From: Jeongeupia chitinilytica
GTDB taxonomy: Bacteria; Pseudomonadota; Gammaproteobacteria; Burkholderiales; Chitinibacteraceae
Assembly (NCBI RefSeq): GCF_014652315.1
Contig: NZ_BMYO01000002.1
Span: 310,001 to 374,000 of the forward strand
Length of the DNA: 64,000 bases
Direction: 5' to 3'
Shown here: positions 35,623 to 45,725 of the stretch, piece by piece
Position numbering within the stretch: the stretch's first letter is position 1
Layout: each line of letters opens with the position of its first letter
Notes under the pieces: generated by a model
Database searches by the model: none
What the model saw: only the letters and a program-made list of their open reading frames with translations
Told to the model about the DNA's origin: nothing
Translations under genes and position numbers: made by a program

Positions 35623-36819
35623 TCAGGCGGATTCGGCCGGGCGGTAGCGGTCCAGCAGCGAGAACACCAGCGGATTGAGCAGGATGGAGATGATCGCACC
35701 GGCAATGACCAGGGCGTGCCCCAGTGGCGGCAGCAACTGAAGGGCGACGCCGAGTCCGGCAAGGATGAACGAGAACTCGCCGATCTGCGCCAGACTGGCC
35801 GAAATGGTCAGCGCGGTCTTGAGGTCGTGGCGGAACATCATGACGATGCCGAGTGCCGCCAGCGATTTGCCGACAACGATGACCGCAACGGTGCCGAGTA
35901 CGGCCAATGGATGCTCGATCAGGATGCGCGGATCGAGCAGCATGCCGACCGAAACGAAGAACAGCACGGCAAACGCATCGCGCAGCGGCAACGATTCCTC
36001 GGCCGCGCGCTGGCTGAACTCGGACTCGGCCAGCACCATGCCGGCAAAGAAGGCGCCGAGCGCGAACGACACACCGAAGAGCTGCGAGGCGCCGAATGCG
36101 ACGCCGAGTGCGGTGGCCAGCACGCCGAGCCGGAACAGCTCCCGGCTGCCGGTCCAGACGATGCGTTCGAGCATCCACGGGATGAAGCGGCGGCCGATGA
36201 TCAGCATGAAGGCAACGAAGGCCACGACCTTGCCCAGTGTGACCAGCAGCGTCAGACCGAGGGCGGAGGCGTCGAGATCGCCACCATGGCCGCCCAGCAA
36301 GCCCGCAAGGGCGGGAAGCAGCACCAGCGCCAGTACCATGGCCAGATCCTCGACGATCAGCCAGCCGACGGCGATCCGGCCCTCGGGCGTTTCCAGCAGG
36401 TCCCGCTCTTCCAGCGCTTTCAGCAGGACCACGGTACTGGCGACCGACAGGGCCAGGCCGAAGACGAAGCCGGCACCGAAATGCCAGTCGAACAGCCACG
36501 CCAGCCCCATGCCCATCAGCGTGGCAATGCCGATCTGCACCACGGCGCCGGGGATGGCGATGTTCTTCACCGCCAGCAGGTCCTTCATCGAGAAATGCAG
36601 GCCGACGCCGAACATCAGCAGGATGACACCGAGTTCGGCCAGTTCGGGAGCCAGCTTCGGGTCGGCAACGAAGCCGGGCGTGAACGGGCCGGCAAGGATG
36701 CCGGCGCACAGATAGCCGATCAGCGGTGGCAGTTTGAGCTTGTTCGCAAGGCTGCCGAGGATGAAAGCGAGCACGAGGCCGCCGACGATGGTGGTGATCA
36801 GCGGTGTGGCGTGGGGCAT
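35623..36819 (-). CDS. YbaL/KefB-type CPA2 cation:proton antiporter lacking an RCK domain
   Basis: 398 residues, all membrane domain. The N-terminus (HATPLITTIVGGLVLAFILG, then KLKLPPLIGYLCAGILAGPF) is close to E. coli YbaL as I recall it, and FALGAFFAGMVLAESEFSQR and LAQIGEFSFILAGLGVAL follow. YbaL has about 558 residues with a C-terminal TrkA-N/RCK domain. This protein stops just after the last helix (LLDRYRPAESA), and no RCK remnant follows before the terminator. It probably moves K+ or Na+ against H+ without nucleotide gating through its own RCK. Confidence 0.88.
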   Translation of the reverse strand: MPHATPLITTIVGGLVLAFILGSLANKLKLPPLIGYLCAGILAGPFTPGFVADPKLAPELAELGVILLMFGVGLHFSMKDLLAVKNIAIPGAVVQIGIATLMGMGLAWLFDWHFGAGFVFGLALSVASTVVLLKALEERDLLETPEGRIAVGWLIVEDLAMVLALVLLPALAGLLGGHGGDLDASALGLTLLVTLGKVVAFVAFMLIIGRRFIPWMLERIVWTGSRELFRLGVLATALGVAFGASQLFGVSFALGAFFAGMVLAESEFSQRAAEESLPLRDAFAVLFFVSVGMLLDPRILIEHPLAVLGTVAVIVVGKSLAALGIVMMFRHDLKTALTISASLAQIGEFSFILAGLGVALQLLPPLGHALVIAGAIISILLNPLVFSLLDRYRPAESA

Positions 36820-36939
36820 CGCGGTCCTTGTAACGCAATCGGAAAGTCTCCTGGAGACTAACTCATGCGGACGCTGCCTGGCAGTGACAGGTTCCCGTTT
36901 CCGCAAAAAAAGTGCGGGCCGGATTCGCGGTTGCAATGA

Positions 36940-36965
36940 AAAAAGCCGCTCGAAAGCGGCTTTTT
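36940..36965. terminator. Bidirectional terminator
   Basis: AAAAAGCCGCT, loop CGAA, AGCGGCTTTTT. On the minus strand it ends the small gene at 36994-37218. The same sequence could stop rightward transcription too. It lies 121 bp upstream of the antiporter start. Confidence 0.9.
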
Positions 36966-36993
36966 CAGGGGCTACCGCATTGCGGTACGGGTG

Positions 36994-37218
36994 TTACGAC
37001 GCGAACTGGTGCGGGATTTGCCCCTTGGCCCAGTTGGCCGCATTGCGCAGCGATTCGTGAACCGAATTGCTGCGGGTTTGCGGTGCACGCTGCCACGCGG
37101 TTACGGGCTGGCGGGCGTCACGGGTGCAACGGACGATCTGGTACCAGCCATCCAGGCCGGTGCCGACCGGGGTCGGGCGGACTTCAACGTTGAAGTCGTA
37201 GTAGTTTTGGTTTGCCAT
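36994..37218 (-). CDS. Small hypothetical protein (74 aa)
   Basis: A soluble 74-residue protein starting MANQNYYDFNVEVRPTPVGT and ending AANWAKGQIPHQFAS, rich in Trp, Tyr and Arg. AAAGGAG lies 8 nt before the ATG, and a strong terminator follows, so it is a real, monocistronic gene. I do not recognise the family. The upstream reading frame stays open for 49 more codons, but that part has no ribosome site at its start and lies in hairpin-rich DNA. Confidence 0.7.
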   Translation of the reverse strand: MANQNYYDFNVEVRPTPVGTGLDGWYQIVRCTRDARQPVTAWQRAPQTRSNSVHESLRNAANWAKGQIPHQFAS

Positions 37219-37481
37219 CAATTTGGCTCCTTTGCTGAACGAGCCATCCAAGCCGGATGGCAGGGCGCTGAAGGAGGAGCACTTGTTCTTGAGAAGAACT
37301 TTCTTGGGAGTCGAACGACTCGCTTGGAGTACTGCTTTGGGAAACAATCGTGAGAGCGTGCTCAATCAGATCAGTGCGGCGATGCTGCACATGATTTGAT
37401 TGGGTGGCAAGTGTAAATAGTTGGCATCCGGTTGCGTGCCGACGACAACGGCTGATTCTCCGTGCTTTGAACGATCTGCAA

Positions 37482-37498
37482 ATGCAACATGGTTGCAT
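37482..37498. promoter_or_regulatory. Palindrome 1, putative Zur operator
   Basis: ATGCAACATGGTTGCAT is a perfect 7-3-7 palindrome, 82-98 bp upstream of the COG0523 GTPase. The same 6-bp half-sites recur at 37523-37537, with centres 40 bp apart. The downstream genes are typical of Zur regulons, so I infer zinc-dependent repression; the regulator itself is not in the window. Confidence 0.6.
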
Positions 37499-37522
37499 AT
37501 ACAGGGTGTAGATGTTTATTAT

Positions 37523-37537
37523 TGCAACTCAGTTGCA
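37523..37537. promoter_or_regulatory. Palindrome 2, putative Zur operator
   Basis: TGCAACTCAGTTGCA is a perfect 6-3-6 palindrome, 43-57 bp upstream of the GTPase start, in the core promoter region. It shares the TGCAAC and GTTGCA arms with the site at 37482-37498; only the 3-bp spacer differs. Confidence 0.6.
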
Positions 37538-37579
37538 TGATGTCTGCCGTGGGGTGGCCATGCGACGCCTGGAGTTGCA

Positions 37580-38783
<1,204 letters not shown>

Positions 38784-38794
<11 letters not shown>

Positions 38795-40154
38795 GCTGCT
38801 GATCCGCAACGGCATCTGCATGACGCCGGCCGGCCCGGCCCGCGTCGACATCGGTGTCCGTACCGGCAGGATCGCGGCCATTGGCGATCTGGCGGTCCGC
38901 TCGGCTGACGAAGTGTTCGATGCGACCGGTTTGCATGTATTGCCTGGCGTGATCGACTCGCAGGTGCATTTCCGCGAGCCCGGTGCGCCACACAAGGAAG
39001 ACTTCGACAGCGGCACCCGAGGCGCCATTCTCGGCGGGGTGACCGCGGCATTCGACATGCCCAATACCCGCCCGCTGACGATCGACCGGGAGACGTTTGC
39101 AGACAAGCTCGACCGGGCGCAGGGCCGGGCATGGTGCGACTATGCATTCTTCATCGGCGGCTGCGCGGCCAATGCGGACCGTCTGGCCGAGCTCGAGCGC
39201 CTGCCCGGCTGTGCCGGCATCAAGGTATTCATGGGGAGCTCGACCGGCGATTTGCTTGCGGCCGACGATGCGACGCTGTCGCGCATCCTGCAGGCCGGAG
39301 TCCGGCGGGTGACCGTGCATGCCGAGGACGAGGCGCGACTGCAGTCCCGGCGGGCCATCGTCGAACGCTCCGGCGACGTGGGTGACCACCCGCGCTGGCG
39401 TGACGTCGAAACGGCCTTGCGCGCGACCCGGCGCATCCTCGTGCTGGCCGCGCGTGCCCGGCGGCCGCTGCATGTACTGCACGTGACCACCGCCGAGGAA
39501 ATGGCGTTGCTGGCAAGGCACAAGCACATTGCGACGGTCGAAGTGCTACCGCAGCACCTGACGCTGGCGGCGCCCGATTGCTACAGGGCGCTCGGCACGC
39601 TGGCGCAGATGAACCCGCCGATCCGCGATCTCCCGCACCAGCAAGCGCTGTGGCAGGCGTTGGCTGCCGGTGTCGTCGATACGCTGGGCAGCGATCACGC
39701 GCCGCACACGCTGGCCGAAAAGGCGTTGGCCTATCCGGCATCCCCGAGCGGCATGCCTGGCGTACAGACGCTGCTGCCGCTGATGCTCGATCACGTCACC
39801 CGTGGCCGCTTGTCGCTGGCGCGGCTGGTCGAGCTGACCAGTGCCGGCCCGGCACGGGTGTTCGGCGTGGCCGGCAAAGGCGCGCTGGCGATCGGGTTCG
39901 ACGCCGACTTCAGCATTGTCGACCTGAACGCCCGGTGCACGCTGCGCAGTGACGACATGGCGACGCGGGCCGGATGGACGCCGTTCGACGGCCGCACGGT
40001 ATGCGGCTGGCCGATGGCAACGGTGATCCGCGGCCGGGTGGTGATGCGCGATGGCGAGGTGCTCGGCCCGGCGAGCGGGGCACCGGTACGATTTCGCAGT
40101 CCGGATGGCGAGCACGGGCTTCATGAGATAATCGGCGCCGGATTTCGTACTTGA
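38784..40154 (+). CDS. Dihydroorotase paralogue (PyrC/PyrQ-like, QxH type)
   Basis: 456 residues, amidohydrolase fold. PGVIDSQVHFREPGAPHKED is the first metal motif, but the usual HxH is Gln60-x-His62. GIKVFMGSSTG carries the lysine that is carbamylated in this family (Lys147); VTVHAEDE, HVLHVTTAEEMALL and GSDHAPHT supply the other ligands. Dihydroorotase closes carbamoyl-aspartate in pyrimidine synthesis. Its coupling to a COG0523 GTPase matches the Zur-controlled back-up dihydroorotase of other bacteria. A housekeeping pyrC must be elsewhere if this is a back-up. Confidence 0.85.
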
Positions 40155-40166
40155 ACGGGGGGCGCA

Positions 40167-40658
40167 ATGAACCACTACTCGGTGCTCATGGTCTGCACCG
40201 GCAACATCTGCCGTAGCCCGACTGCGGACGGCGTGCTGCGCAAGCTGGTTGACGATGCCGGGCTGGCCGGACGGGTGATCGTCGATTCGGCGGGGACCCA
40301 GGACTATCACGTCGGCGAGGCGCCGGACCGCCGGGCGCAGGCGCATGCGAAGAAGCGCGGCTACGATCTGTCGCCGTTGCGGGCACGCCAGGTGTCGGCA
40401 CAGGATTTTTCCCGCTTCGACCTGATCCTGGCGATGGACGCCGGCCATTTGCGTCAGCTCGAACGCCAGGCACCGCCGCAGCATCAGGCCAAGGTCAAGC
40501 TCTTCCTCGACTTCGCGACAGCAGCGCGCGAGCGCGAAGTGCCCGATCCCTACTATGGCGGTGCGGACGGTTTCGAGCATGTGCTTGATCTGGTCGAGGA
40601 CGGCTGCGCCGGGGTGATGGAGCACGTGCGCGCCGAGCTGGCCCGCCGCGGCCTTTGA
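40167..40658 (+). CDS. Low-molecular-weight protein-tyrosine phosphatase
   Basis: 163 residues. VCTGNICRSPTADGVLRKL is the CxxxxxCRS phosphate loop close to the N-terminus, and VPDPYYGGADGFEHVLDLVE has the catalytic aspartate. It starts 12 bp after the dihydroorotase stop, preceded by GGGGGGC, and may share its transcript. Its target is unknown; there are no capsule genes nearby. Confidence 0.93.
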   Translation: MNHYSVLMVCTGNICRSPTADGVLRKLVDDAGLAGRVIVDSAGTQDYHVGEAPDRRAQAHAKKRGYDLSPLRARQVSAQDFSRFDLILAMDAGHLRQLERQAPPQHQAKVKLFLDFATAAREREVPDPYYGGADGFEHVLDLVEDGCAGVMEHVRAELARRGL

Positions 40659-40742
40659 TCTGGTGCAGGATCGGCACAATTCGGCCCGGCCGTGCGTTGC
40701 CGCGCTTCGCGCGAATCGGTAAGATCGCGCTCTTTGGTCTTC

Positions 40743-40920
40743 AGGGGAGTAGTCGCCTGCGTTCGCGCAGGGGATGCGTCAACATACTTGAGCCTTCGGC
40801 TCATGGCGTATCCGGCCCGTTGCCGTTCGCGGCTCGCGCTTGACAAGACCTGAGGTCTGCAAACCGTACACCCGGGGTGGGCGACGGTCTGCAGTCCTCA
40901 CGTCTGCCCGCCCTGGAGTA
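40743..40920 (+). ncRNA. yybP-ykoY manganese riboswitch
   Basis: The leader holds the conserved blocks of this class in order: AGGGGAGTAG (40743), GTCAACATACTTGAG (40779-40793), then TTGACAAGACCTGAGGTCT (40840-40858) and CCCTGGAGTA (40911-40920). Known members sense Mn2+ and control exporters such as UPF0016/TMEM165, MntP and related proteins. The downstream gene is a UPF0016 protein. Its ribosome site GGAG (40915-40918) lies within the last conserved block, so Mn2+ binding probably controls translation initiation. Confidence 0.93.
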
Positions 40921-40929
40921 CATATCTGA

Positions 40930-41496
40930 ATGGACGCTTTCTTCGTCTCGACCGGTGTCGTCGCCCTGGCTGAAATCGGCGACAAAACCCAGCTGCTGGC
41001 CTTGCTGCTCGCGGCACGGTTTCGCCGTCCCCTGCCGATCGTGCTCGGCATCTTCGCTGCGACCGTACTGAACCACTTCGCCGCCGGCTGGCTCGGCCAG
41101 TGGCTGGCCAGCCTCATGGCGCCTTCGACCTTGCGCTGGGTCATCGGTTTCGGCTTTCTGGCGATTGCCGTCTGGACGCTGTTCCCGGACAAAATGGACG
41201 ACGATGACGCACCGGTGAAAGCCTACGGTGCCTTCGTGGCGACGGCGCTCACGTTTTTCCTTGCCGAAATGGGCGACAAGACGCAGATTGCCACCGTGGC
41301 GCTGGCCGTGCATTACCAGCCGTTGTGGATGGTGATTGCCGGGACGACGGTCGGGATGATGATCGCCGATGTGCCGGCCGTGTTCATCGGCAACTGGATT
41401 TCGCAGCGGATGCATTTGCTGCGCTATGTGCGTTTTGTTGCCGCTGCCGTGTTCGCGCTGATGGGTGTGCTTGCACTTGCCGGCGTGGGCGGCTGA
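40930..41496 (+). CDS. mneA: Manganese exporter, UPF0016/TMEM165-GDT1 family
   Basis: 188 residues with six membrane helices in two inverted halves. Each half has the family ion-binding motif E-x-G-D-K-T: LAEIGDKTQLL (from Glu15) and LAEMGDKTQIATV. Bacterial members such as MneA export Mn2+. The yybP-ykoY riboswitch directly upstream is strong independent support. Confidence 0.93.
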   Translation: MDAFFVSTGVVALAEIGDKTQLLALLLAARFRRPLPIVLGIFAATVLNHFAAGWLGQWLASLMAPSTLRWVIGFGFLAIAVWTLFPDKMDDDDAPVKAYGAFVATALTFFLAEMGDKTQIATVALAVHYQPLWMVIAGTTVGMMIADVPAVFIGNWISQRMHLLRYVRFVAAAVFALMGVLALAGVGG

Positions 41497-41541
41497 CGGC
41501 CATAACTAGATTCAATCAAACAGACTTAAAACGGGGAAATG

Positions 41542-42834
41542 ATGCTCGACGCATTTTTCAAGCTGAAGGAGCACGGGACCGACGTCCGGACCGAGGTGAT
41601 CGCCGGCTTCACCACCTTCCTGACGATGGCCTACATCATCTTCGTCAACCCGGCCATCCTGCATCTGACGGGCATGGACTTCAACGCGGTCTTCGTGGCG
41701 ACCTGCCTCGCTGCCGCGTTCGGGACGGCGGTGATGGCGCTGTTTGCCAACTACCCGATCGCCTTGGCGCCGGGTATGGGTCTCAATGCCTACTTCACCT
41801 TTGCCGTGGTTCAGGGCATGGGTGTGCCGTGGCAGACCGCGTTGGGCGCCGTGTTCATTTCGGGCATCATTTTCGTGCTGGTGTCGTCGTTCAAGATCCG
41901 CGAGATCCTGGTCAACGCGATTCCGCGTTCGCTCAAACTGGCCATTTCGGCCGGTGTCGGTCTGTTCCTCGCCATCATCGGCCTCAAGAGCGCCGGCATC
42001 ATCACCGGCAGCGAAGCGACGCTGGTCAAGCTCGGCAACATCCATGCGCCGTCGGCCCTGCTGGCCGCGCTGGGCTTCGTGCTGATCGTGGCGCTCGAGT
42101 ACCGCAAGATCAAGGGCTCGATCATCATCGGCGTGCTTGCGGTGACCGTGCTGTCGGTGCTGCTGAACGTGACGCCGTTCAAGGGCGTGTTTGCAATGCC
42201 GCCGTCGATCGAACCGACCTTCATGCAGCTCGACATCCACGGTGCGCTGAATGCCGGCCTGATCGGCGTCGTGTTCATCTTCTTCTTCGTCGATCTGTTC
42301 GATACCACCGGTACGCTGATCGGCGTGTCGCACCGCTCGGGCTTGCTGGACAAGGACGGCAAGCTGCCGCGCATCAAGAAGGCGCTGCTGGCCGACTCGA
42401 CCGCGATCATCGCCGGTGCGGCACTCGGTACATCGAGTGTCACCGCTTATGTCGAATCGGCGGCCGGCGTCGCCGAAGGCGGCCGTACCGGTCTGACGAC
42501 GCTGGTCGTCGCGCTGCTGTTCCTCGTTGCGCTGTTCTTCGCGCCGCTGGCCGGTACCGTGCCCGCTTTCGCGACCGCGCCGGCGCTGTGCTATGTCGCG
42601 GTGCTGATGGCACGCGGTCTGGCCGAGATCGACTGGGACGACATCACCGAGGCGGCGCCCGCCGTGATTACTGCCGTCGGCATGCCGTTTACCTATTCGA
42701 TTGCCGACGGCATCGCTTTCGGCTTCATCAGCTATGCTGCGATCAAGCTGCTGGCCGGTCGTTTCAAGGACCTGAGCCCGGCCGTGCTGATCATCACGGC
42801 ACTGTGGATCGTCAAGTTCGCCCTGTTCGGCTGA
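41542..42834 (+). CDS. NCS2 family purine permease (PbuG/AzgA-like)
   Basis: 430 residues, polytopic. FTTFLTMAYIIFVNPAIL, APGMGLNAYFTFAVVQGMG, SAGVGLFLAIIGLKSAGII and DLFDTTGTLIGVSHRSGLLD are hallmarks of the COG2252 hypoxanthine/guanine/adenine transporters. The next two genes are purine phosphoribosyltransferases, so uptake and salvage are coupled. Two adjacent ATG codons follow GGGGAA; I use the second. Confidence 0.92.
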   Translation: MLDAFFKLKEHGTDVRTEVIAGFTTFLTMAYIIFVNPAILHLTGMDFNAVFVATCLAAAFGTAVMALFANYPIALAPGMGLNAYFTFAVVQGMGVPWQTALGAVFISGIIFVLVSSFKIREILVNAIPRSLKLAISAGVGLFLAIIGLKSAGIITGSEATLVKLGNIHAPSALLAALGFVLIVALEYRKIKGSIIIGVLAVTVLSVLLNVTPFKGVFAMPPSIEPTFMQLDIHGALNAGLIGVVFIFFFVDLFDTTGTLIGVSHRSGLLDKDGKLPRIKKALLADSTAIIAGAALGTSSVTAYVESAAGVAEGGRTGLTTLVVALLFLVALFFAPLAGTVPAFATAPALCYVAVLMARGLAEIDWDDITEAAPAVITAVGMPFTYSIADGIAFGFISYAAIKLLAGRFKDLSPAVLIITALWIVKFALFG

Positions 42835-42844
42835 GGAAACGCTG

Positions 42845-43390
42845 ATGGAACCGCGCAACGAGGAGTACATCAAGGCCCGCATCCGTACGGTGCCGGACTG
42901 GCCGCAACCGGGTGTGCAGTTCCGTGACATCACGCCGCTGTTGCAGGACCCGAAGACGTTCCGGGTGCTGGTCGATACCTTCGTGCATCGCTATATGGAC
43001 CAGAAGCTCGACGTCGTCGCCGGCGTCGATGCGCGCGGTTTCATCCTTGGTGCGGTTGTGGCCTACGAGCTCAACCTCGGTTTCGTGCCGATCCGCAAGA
43101 AAGGGAAATTGCCGTTTACCACGGTGGCCGAAGAGTACGAGCTGGAGTACGGTTCGGCCACCGTGGAGATCCACTGTGATGCCTGTCACGCGGGCGACCG
43201 CGTGCTGCTGGTCGACGACCTGGTCGCCACCGGCGGCACCATGATCGCTGCGGCCAAACTGCTGACGCGCATCGGCGCCACCGTGGTCGAAGCGGCCGCG
43301 ATCGTCGATCTGCCCGAGCTCGGCGGCTCGAAACTGGTGACCGCTCAGGGCATCCCGCTGTACACGATTTGTGATTTTGCCGGCCACTGA
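42845..43390 (+). CDS. apt: Adenine phosphoribosyltransferase
   Basis: 181 residues. IRTVPDWPQPGVQFRDITPL is the typical start, and VLLVDDLVATGGTM is the PRPP-binding loop. It converts adenine and PRPP to AMP. It begins 10 bp after the purine permease. Confidence 0.96.
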   Translation: MEPRNEEYIKARIRTVPDWPQPGVQFRDITPLLQDPKTFRVLVDTFVHRYMDQKLDVVAGVDARGFILGAVVAYELNLGFVPIRKKGKLPFTTVAEEYELEYGSATVEIHCDACHAGDRVLLVDDLVATGGTMIAAAKLLTRIGATVVEAAAIVDLPELGGSKLVTAQGIPLYTICDFAGH

Positions 43391-43420
43391 GGCCGCATCC
43401 GTAGATTCAGGAGTTTTACC

Positions 43421-43975
43421 GTGACCATGGAATTGCCCGAAGCGCTGACGATCATCGATAACGCCGACCTGCTGCACTCGGAAGCCGAAGTGCTGGCCGC
43501 GATCGACCGGATGGCCAGCCAGATGACCGCTGCGCTCAAGGATGCCAACCCGATCGTCTACACCGTGCTGAACGGCGGTTTGATCGTTGCCGGCAATCTG
43601 CTGCCGAGGTTGAAGTTCCCGCTCGAGATGTCCTATCTGCACGCGACCCGTTACCGCAACGAAACGAGCGGCGGCGTGCTCGACTGGAAGGTCAAGCCGC
43701 ACGACGACCTGAAGGGCCGGACCGTGGTAATCGTCGACGACATCCTCGACGAAGGCCATACGCTGGCGGCGATCGTCGAATACATCAAGGCGCAAGGCGT
43801 GAAGGACATCCACGTCGCCGTGCTGGTCGACAAGCTGCACAGCCGCAAGGCGCCGGGCATCAAGGCCGATTTCGTCGGCCTCAAGGTCGATGACCGCTTC
43901 CTGTTCGGCTGCGGCATGGACTATCAGGGTTACTGGCGCAACACGCTGGCCATCTACGCAGTCAAGGGACTGTAG
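43421..43975 (+). CDS. hpt: Hypoxanthine-guanine phosphoribosyltransferase
   Basis: 184 residues. VVIVDDILDEGHTLAAIVEY is the PRPP loop and NPIVYTVLNGGLIVAGNLL the N-terminal strand region; VDDRFLFGCGMDYQGYWRN has the purine-contacting loop. AGGAG is 7 nt from the GTG used here; an ATG two codons later is less well spaced. It salvages hypoxanthine and guanine. It lies 30 bp after apt. Confidence 0.93.
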   Translation: MTMELPEALTIIDNADLLHSEAEVLAAIDRMASQMTAALKDANPIVYTVLNGGLIVAGNLLPRLKFPLEMSYLHATRYRNETSGGVLDWKVKPHDDLKGRTVVIVDDILDEGHTLAAIVEYIKAQGVKDIHVAVLVDKLHSRKAPGIKADFVGLKVDDRFLFGCGMDYQGYWRNTLAIYAVKGL

Positions 43976-43996
43976 CCGGCAACTGGCGGAGGACGA

Positions 43997-45622
43997 ATGA
44001 CTGATTCCCAACAGGTTCGTCACTTCCGCCAGATCCTGATCTGGCCGCTGCAGCTGATGCCCCTCGACGAGGGGGGCGTGCTCGGCCAGCAGTGGCGGCT
44101 CATGGCCGCTGCCACCGATTCGCCTTGGCAACTGCGCGCCAGCGAGTTCGAACCCGGGGCGTTCCAGGAGCGCCACTACCGCGAATTCATTACCTTTCTG
44201 CCCTATGTGCAGCGCTTTCTCTATGGCGAGGGGCAGACCGAAGCGAGTGACGTTGCCAGCTACGGCAAATCACCGCTGCATGCGTTCCGGCGGCACGACG
44301 TCAAAACCGTCCGGCTGACCTTCAAGGACGGGGTCGAGGCCGATCTCGCCATTGCCCACATCGACCTCTACTTCTTCTTCGACATCGACGTCGTCATCCT
44401 CGCGCTCGAGGTGATGGGCGACGATCTGCCGCTCGCGCGCGTACAGGACATCCTGTTCCGCTTCGGCCGGTCGTTTCCGGCGCAGTGGGACGAAGAGGGC
44501 GGACCCGCCAGTTGTCTGGCCGGCGTGGCATGGCTTGATGCACAGGGGCAGGTGCTGGCTGCATCCGATTACGATGATCGCGATGCCTACCTCGGCCATC
44601 TGGCCGAGTACCGGTCGCCCCGGCTTGCCAGGCATTGGGCCTGGTTGCTCGAGCCGATGGTGCCGCACCATTCGAATGCCAGCGGCGGGGTTCGCTACCG
44701 CCAGGTCGAGTATCACCGGATGCCGCTGATGGCCTATCTGGCGCTCGACGATCCGCTGAGCCTGTCGGAGGCGGACTTTTATCAGCTCGGCATGGTTACG
44801 CGTCCCGACAGTGGCGAGGCTTTGCCGGGTCGACTGGTCAAGGACTTCATCACGCAGAGCTGCTACGACCGCTACTGGTCGCCCGAGCAGGGCGTGCCGA
44901 GCGCGTCGACCCGTATGCTGTGCAACGGGCATGCGCTGGTGGTCGTCGGAGACCGGCACCACCCGTTTTTTTGCGACGCCCAGACCGGCGTGCTCGGGCA
45001 GTTCCGGCACCAGCAGTTCCTGATCGCCCTGATCGCTCATTTCCACAAGGCGGCGCTGCTGACGTTCTCCGACCGGATGGCCGTGGCGCTGGCCCGTCTG
45101 AACATCGCCGACGTGCATTCGGTCCGGCTGTTCAAGCGCGACATCCGTATCCAGCTCGAAGTCTTCCTGCGTTTCACCCAGCGTTACTGGTTCCGCGAAA
45201 TTTCCAATCAGGCCGTTGCGGCACATCTGTTCGACATGCTGCGCCAGCATCTGGGAACCGCTGCGCTGTACCAGGAAGTGCAGGATTCGGTGAAGAGCAT
45301 GAGCCAGTACCTCGAGAACGACGATTTGCGCCGGCAGGCGGATACCGTGGTCAAGCTGACCGTGGTGACGATCCTGAGTCTTGTCGGGGCGACCGTGACC
45401 GGGTTTTTCGGCGTCAACATCTTCGATTTCACGCACGGGTCCTTGCTGCTGCGCATCGGTTTTTTCGGTCTGGTGTTGCTGCTGACGATTTCGCTGACGT
45501 TCTACACCCTGATGAAGGCCCGGCCGCTGTCCGAGTTCATCGAGCGCATGGCCGACCAGCGGACCGACTGGCGCGGGCGCTTGGCGGCTTTCGTGCACAT
45601 CTGGCGCAAACGGCGTTCATGA
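43997..45622 (+). CDS. CorA-like membrane protein of unknown function
   Basis: 541 residues. A large N-terminal cytoplasmic part (about 455 residues) is followed by two membrane helices: LTVVTILSLVGATVTGFFGVNIF and LLRIGFFGLVLLLTISLTFYTL. That architecture, and GVN at the place of the CorA GMN signature, suggest a distant CorA-family relative. The helix before the first membrane segment (KSMSQYLENDDLRRQADTVV) would be the CorA stalk. Whether it transports Mg2+ is unknown. It starts 21 bp after hpt and is probably in the purine operon. Confidence 0.7.
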   Translation: MTDSQQVRHFRQILIWPLQLMPLDEGGVLGQQWRLMAAATDSPWQLRASEFEPGAFQERHYREFITFLPYVQRFLYGEGQTEASDVASYGKSPLHAFRRHDVKTVRLTFKDGVEADLAIAHIDLYFFFDIDVVILALEVMGDDLPLARVQDILFRFGRSFPAQWDEEGGPASCLAGVAWLDAQGQVLAASDYDDRDAYLGHLAEYRSPRLARHWAWLLEPMVPHHSNASGGVRYRQVEYHRMPLMAYLALDDPLSLSEADFYQLGMVTRPDSGEALPGRLVKDFITQSCYDRYWSPEQGVPSASTRMLCNGHALVVVGDRHHPFFCDAQTGVLGQFRHQQFLIALIAHFHKAALLTFSDRMAVALARLNIADVHSVRLFKRDIRIQLEVFLRFTQRYWFREISNQAVAAHLFDMLRQHLGTAALYQEVQDSVKSMSQYLENDDLRRQADTVVKLTVVTILSLVGATVTGFFGVNIFDFTHGSLLLRIGFFGLVLLLTISLTFYTLMKARPLSEFIERMADQRTDWRGRLAAFVHIWRKRRS

Positions 45623-45725
45623 GCGGCGTTCATCCTGCACCGGATCAGGATTGCGTCAAAGACCGCTGCGGCTCGTGATAGAATCCGGGCCATTCCCATC
45701 TCAATCGACTACGGAAAGCGAACTC

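Larger units (their letters stand above)
37219..37579. other. Divergent regulatory region (361 bp)
   Basis: No convincing gene. The half nearer the 74-aa gene holds several small palindromes: GTTCTT-GAG-AAGAAC (37285-37299), GAGTCG-AA-CGACTC (37308-37321) and a CCATCC/GGATGG hairpin (about 37224-37240). These could fold into a structured 5' leader of the minus-strand gene. The half nearer the COG0523 gene holds the two TGCAAC-N3-GTTGCA palindromes and AT-rich DNA. Confidence 0.6.

Noticed and set aside
33149..36838. A single 1229-codon frame joining copA to the antiporter region
   Set aside because: Only the copA part makes sense. The upstream part is an out-of-frame reading of the antiporter gene, and a promoter, operator and terminator lie between the two.
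36901..36917. CCGCA-N7-TGCGG hairpin between the antiporter and the 74-aa gene
   Set aside because: The stem is only 5 bp with an A-rich loop and no useful tail; a better terminator lies next to it.
45640..45725. Sigma-70 promoter of glyA
   Set aside because: TTGCGT and TAGAAT can be seen, but the spacing (22 bp) is too long for confidence.
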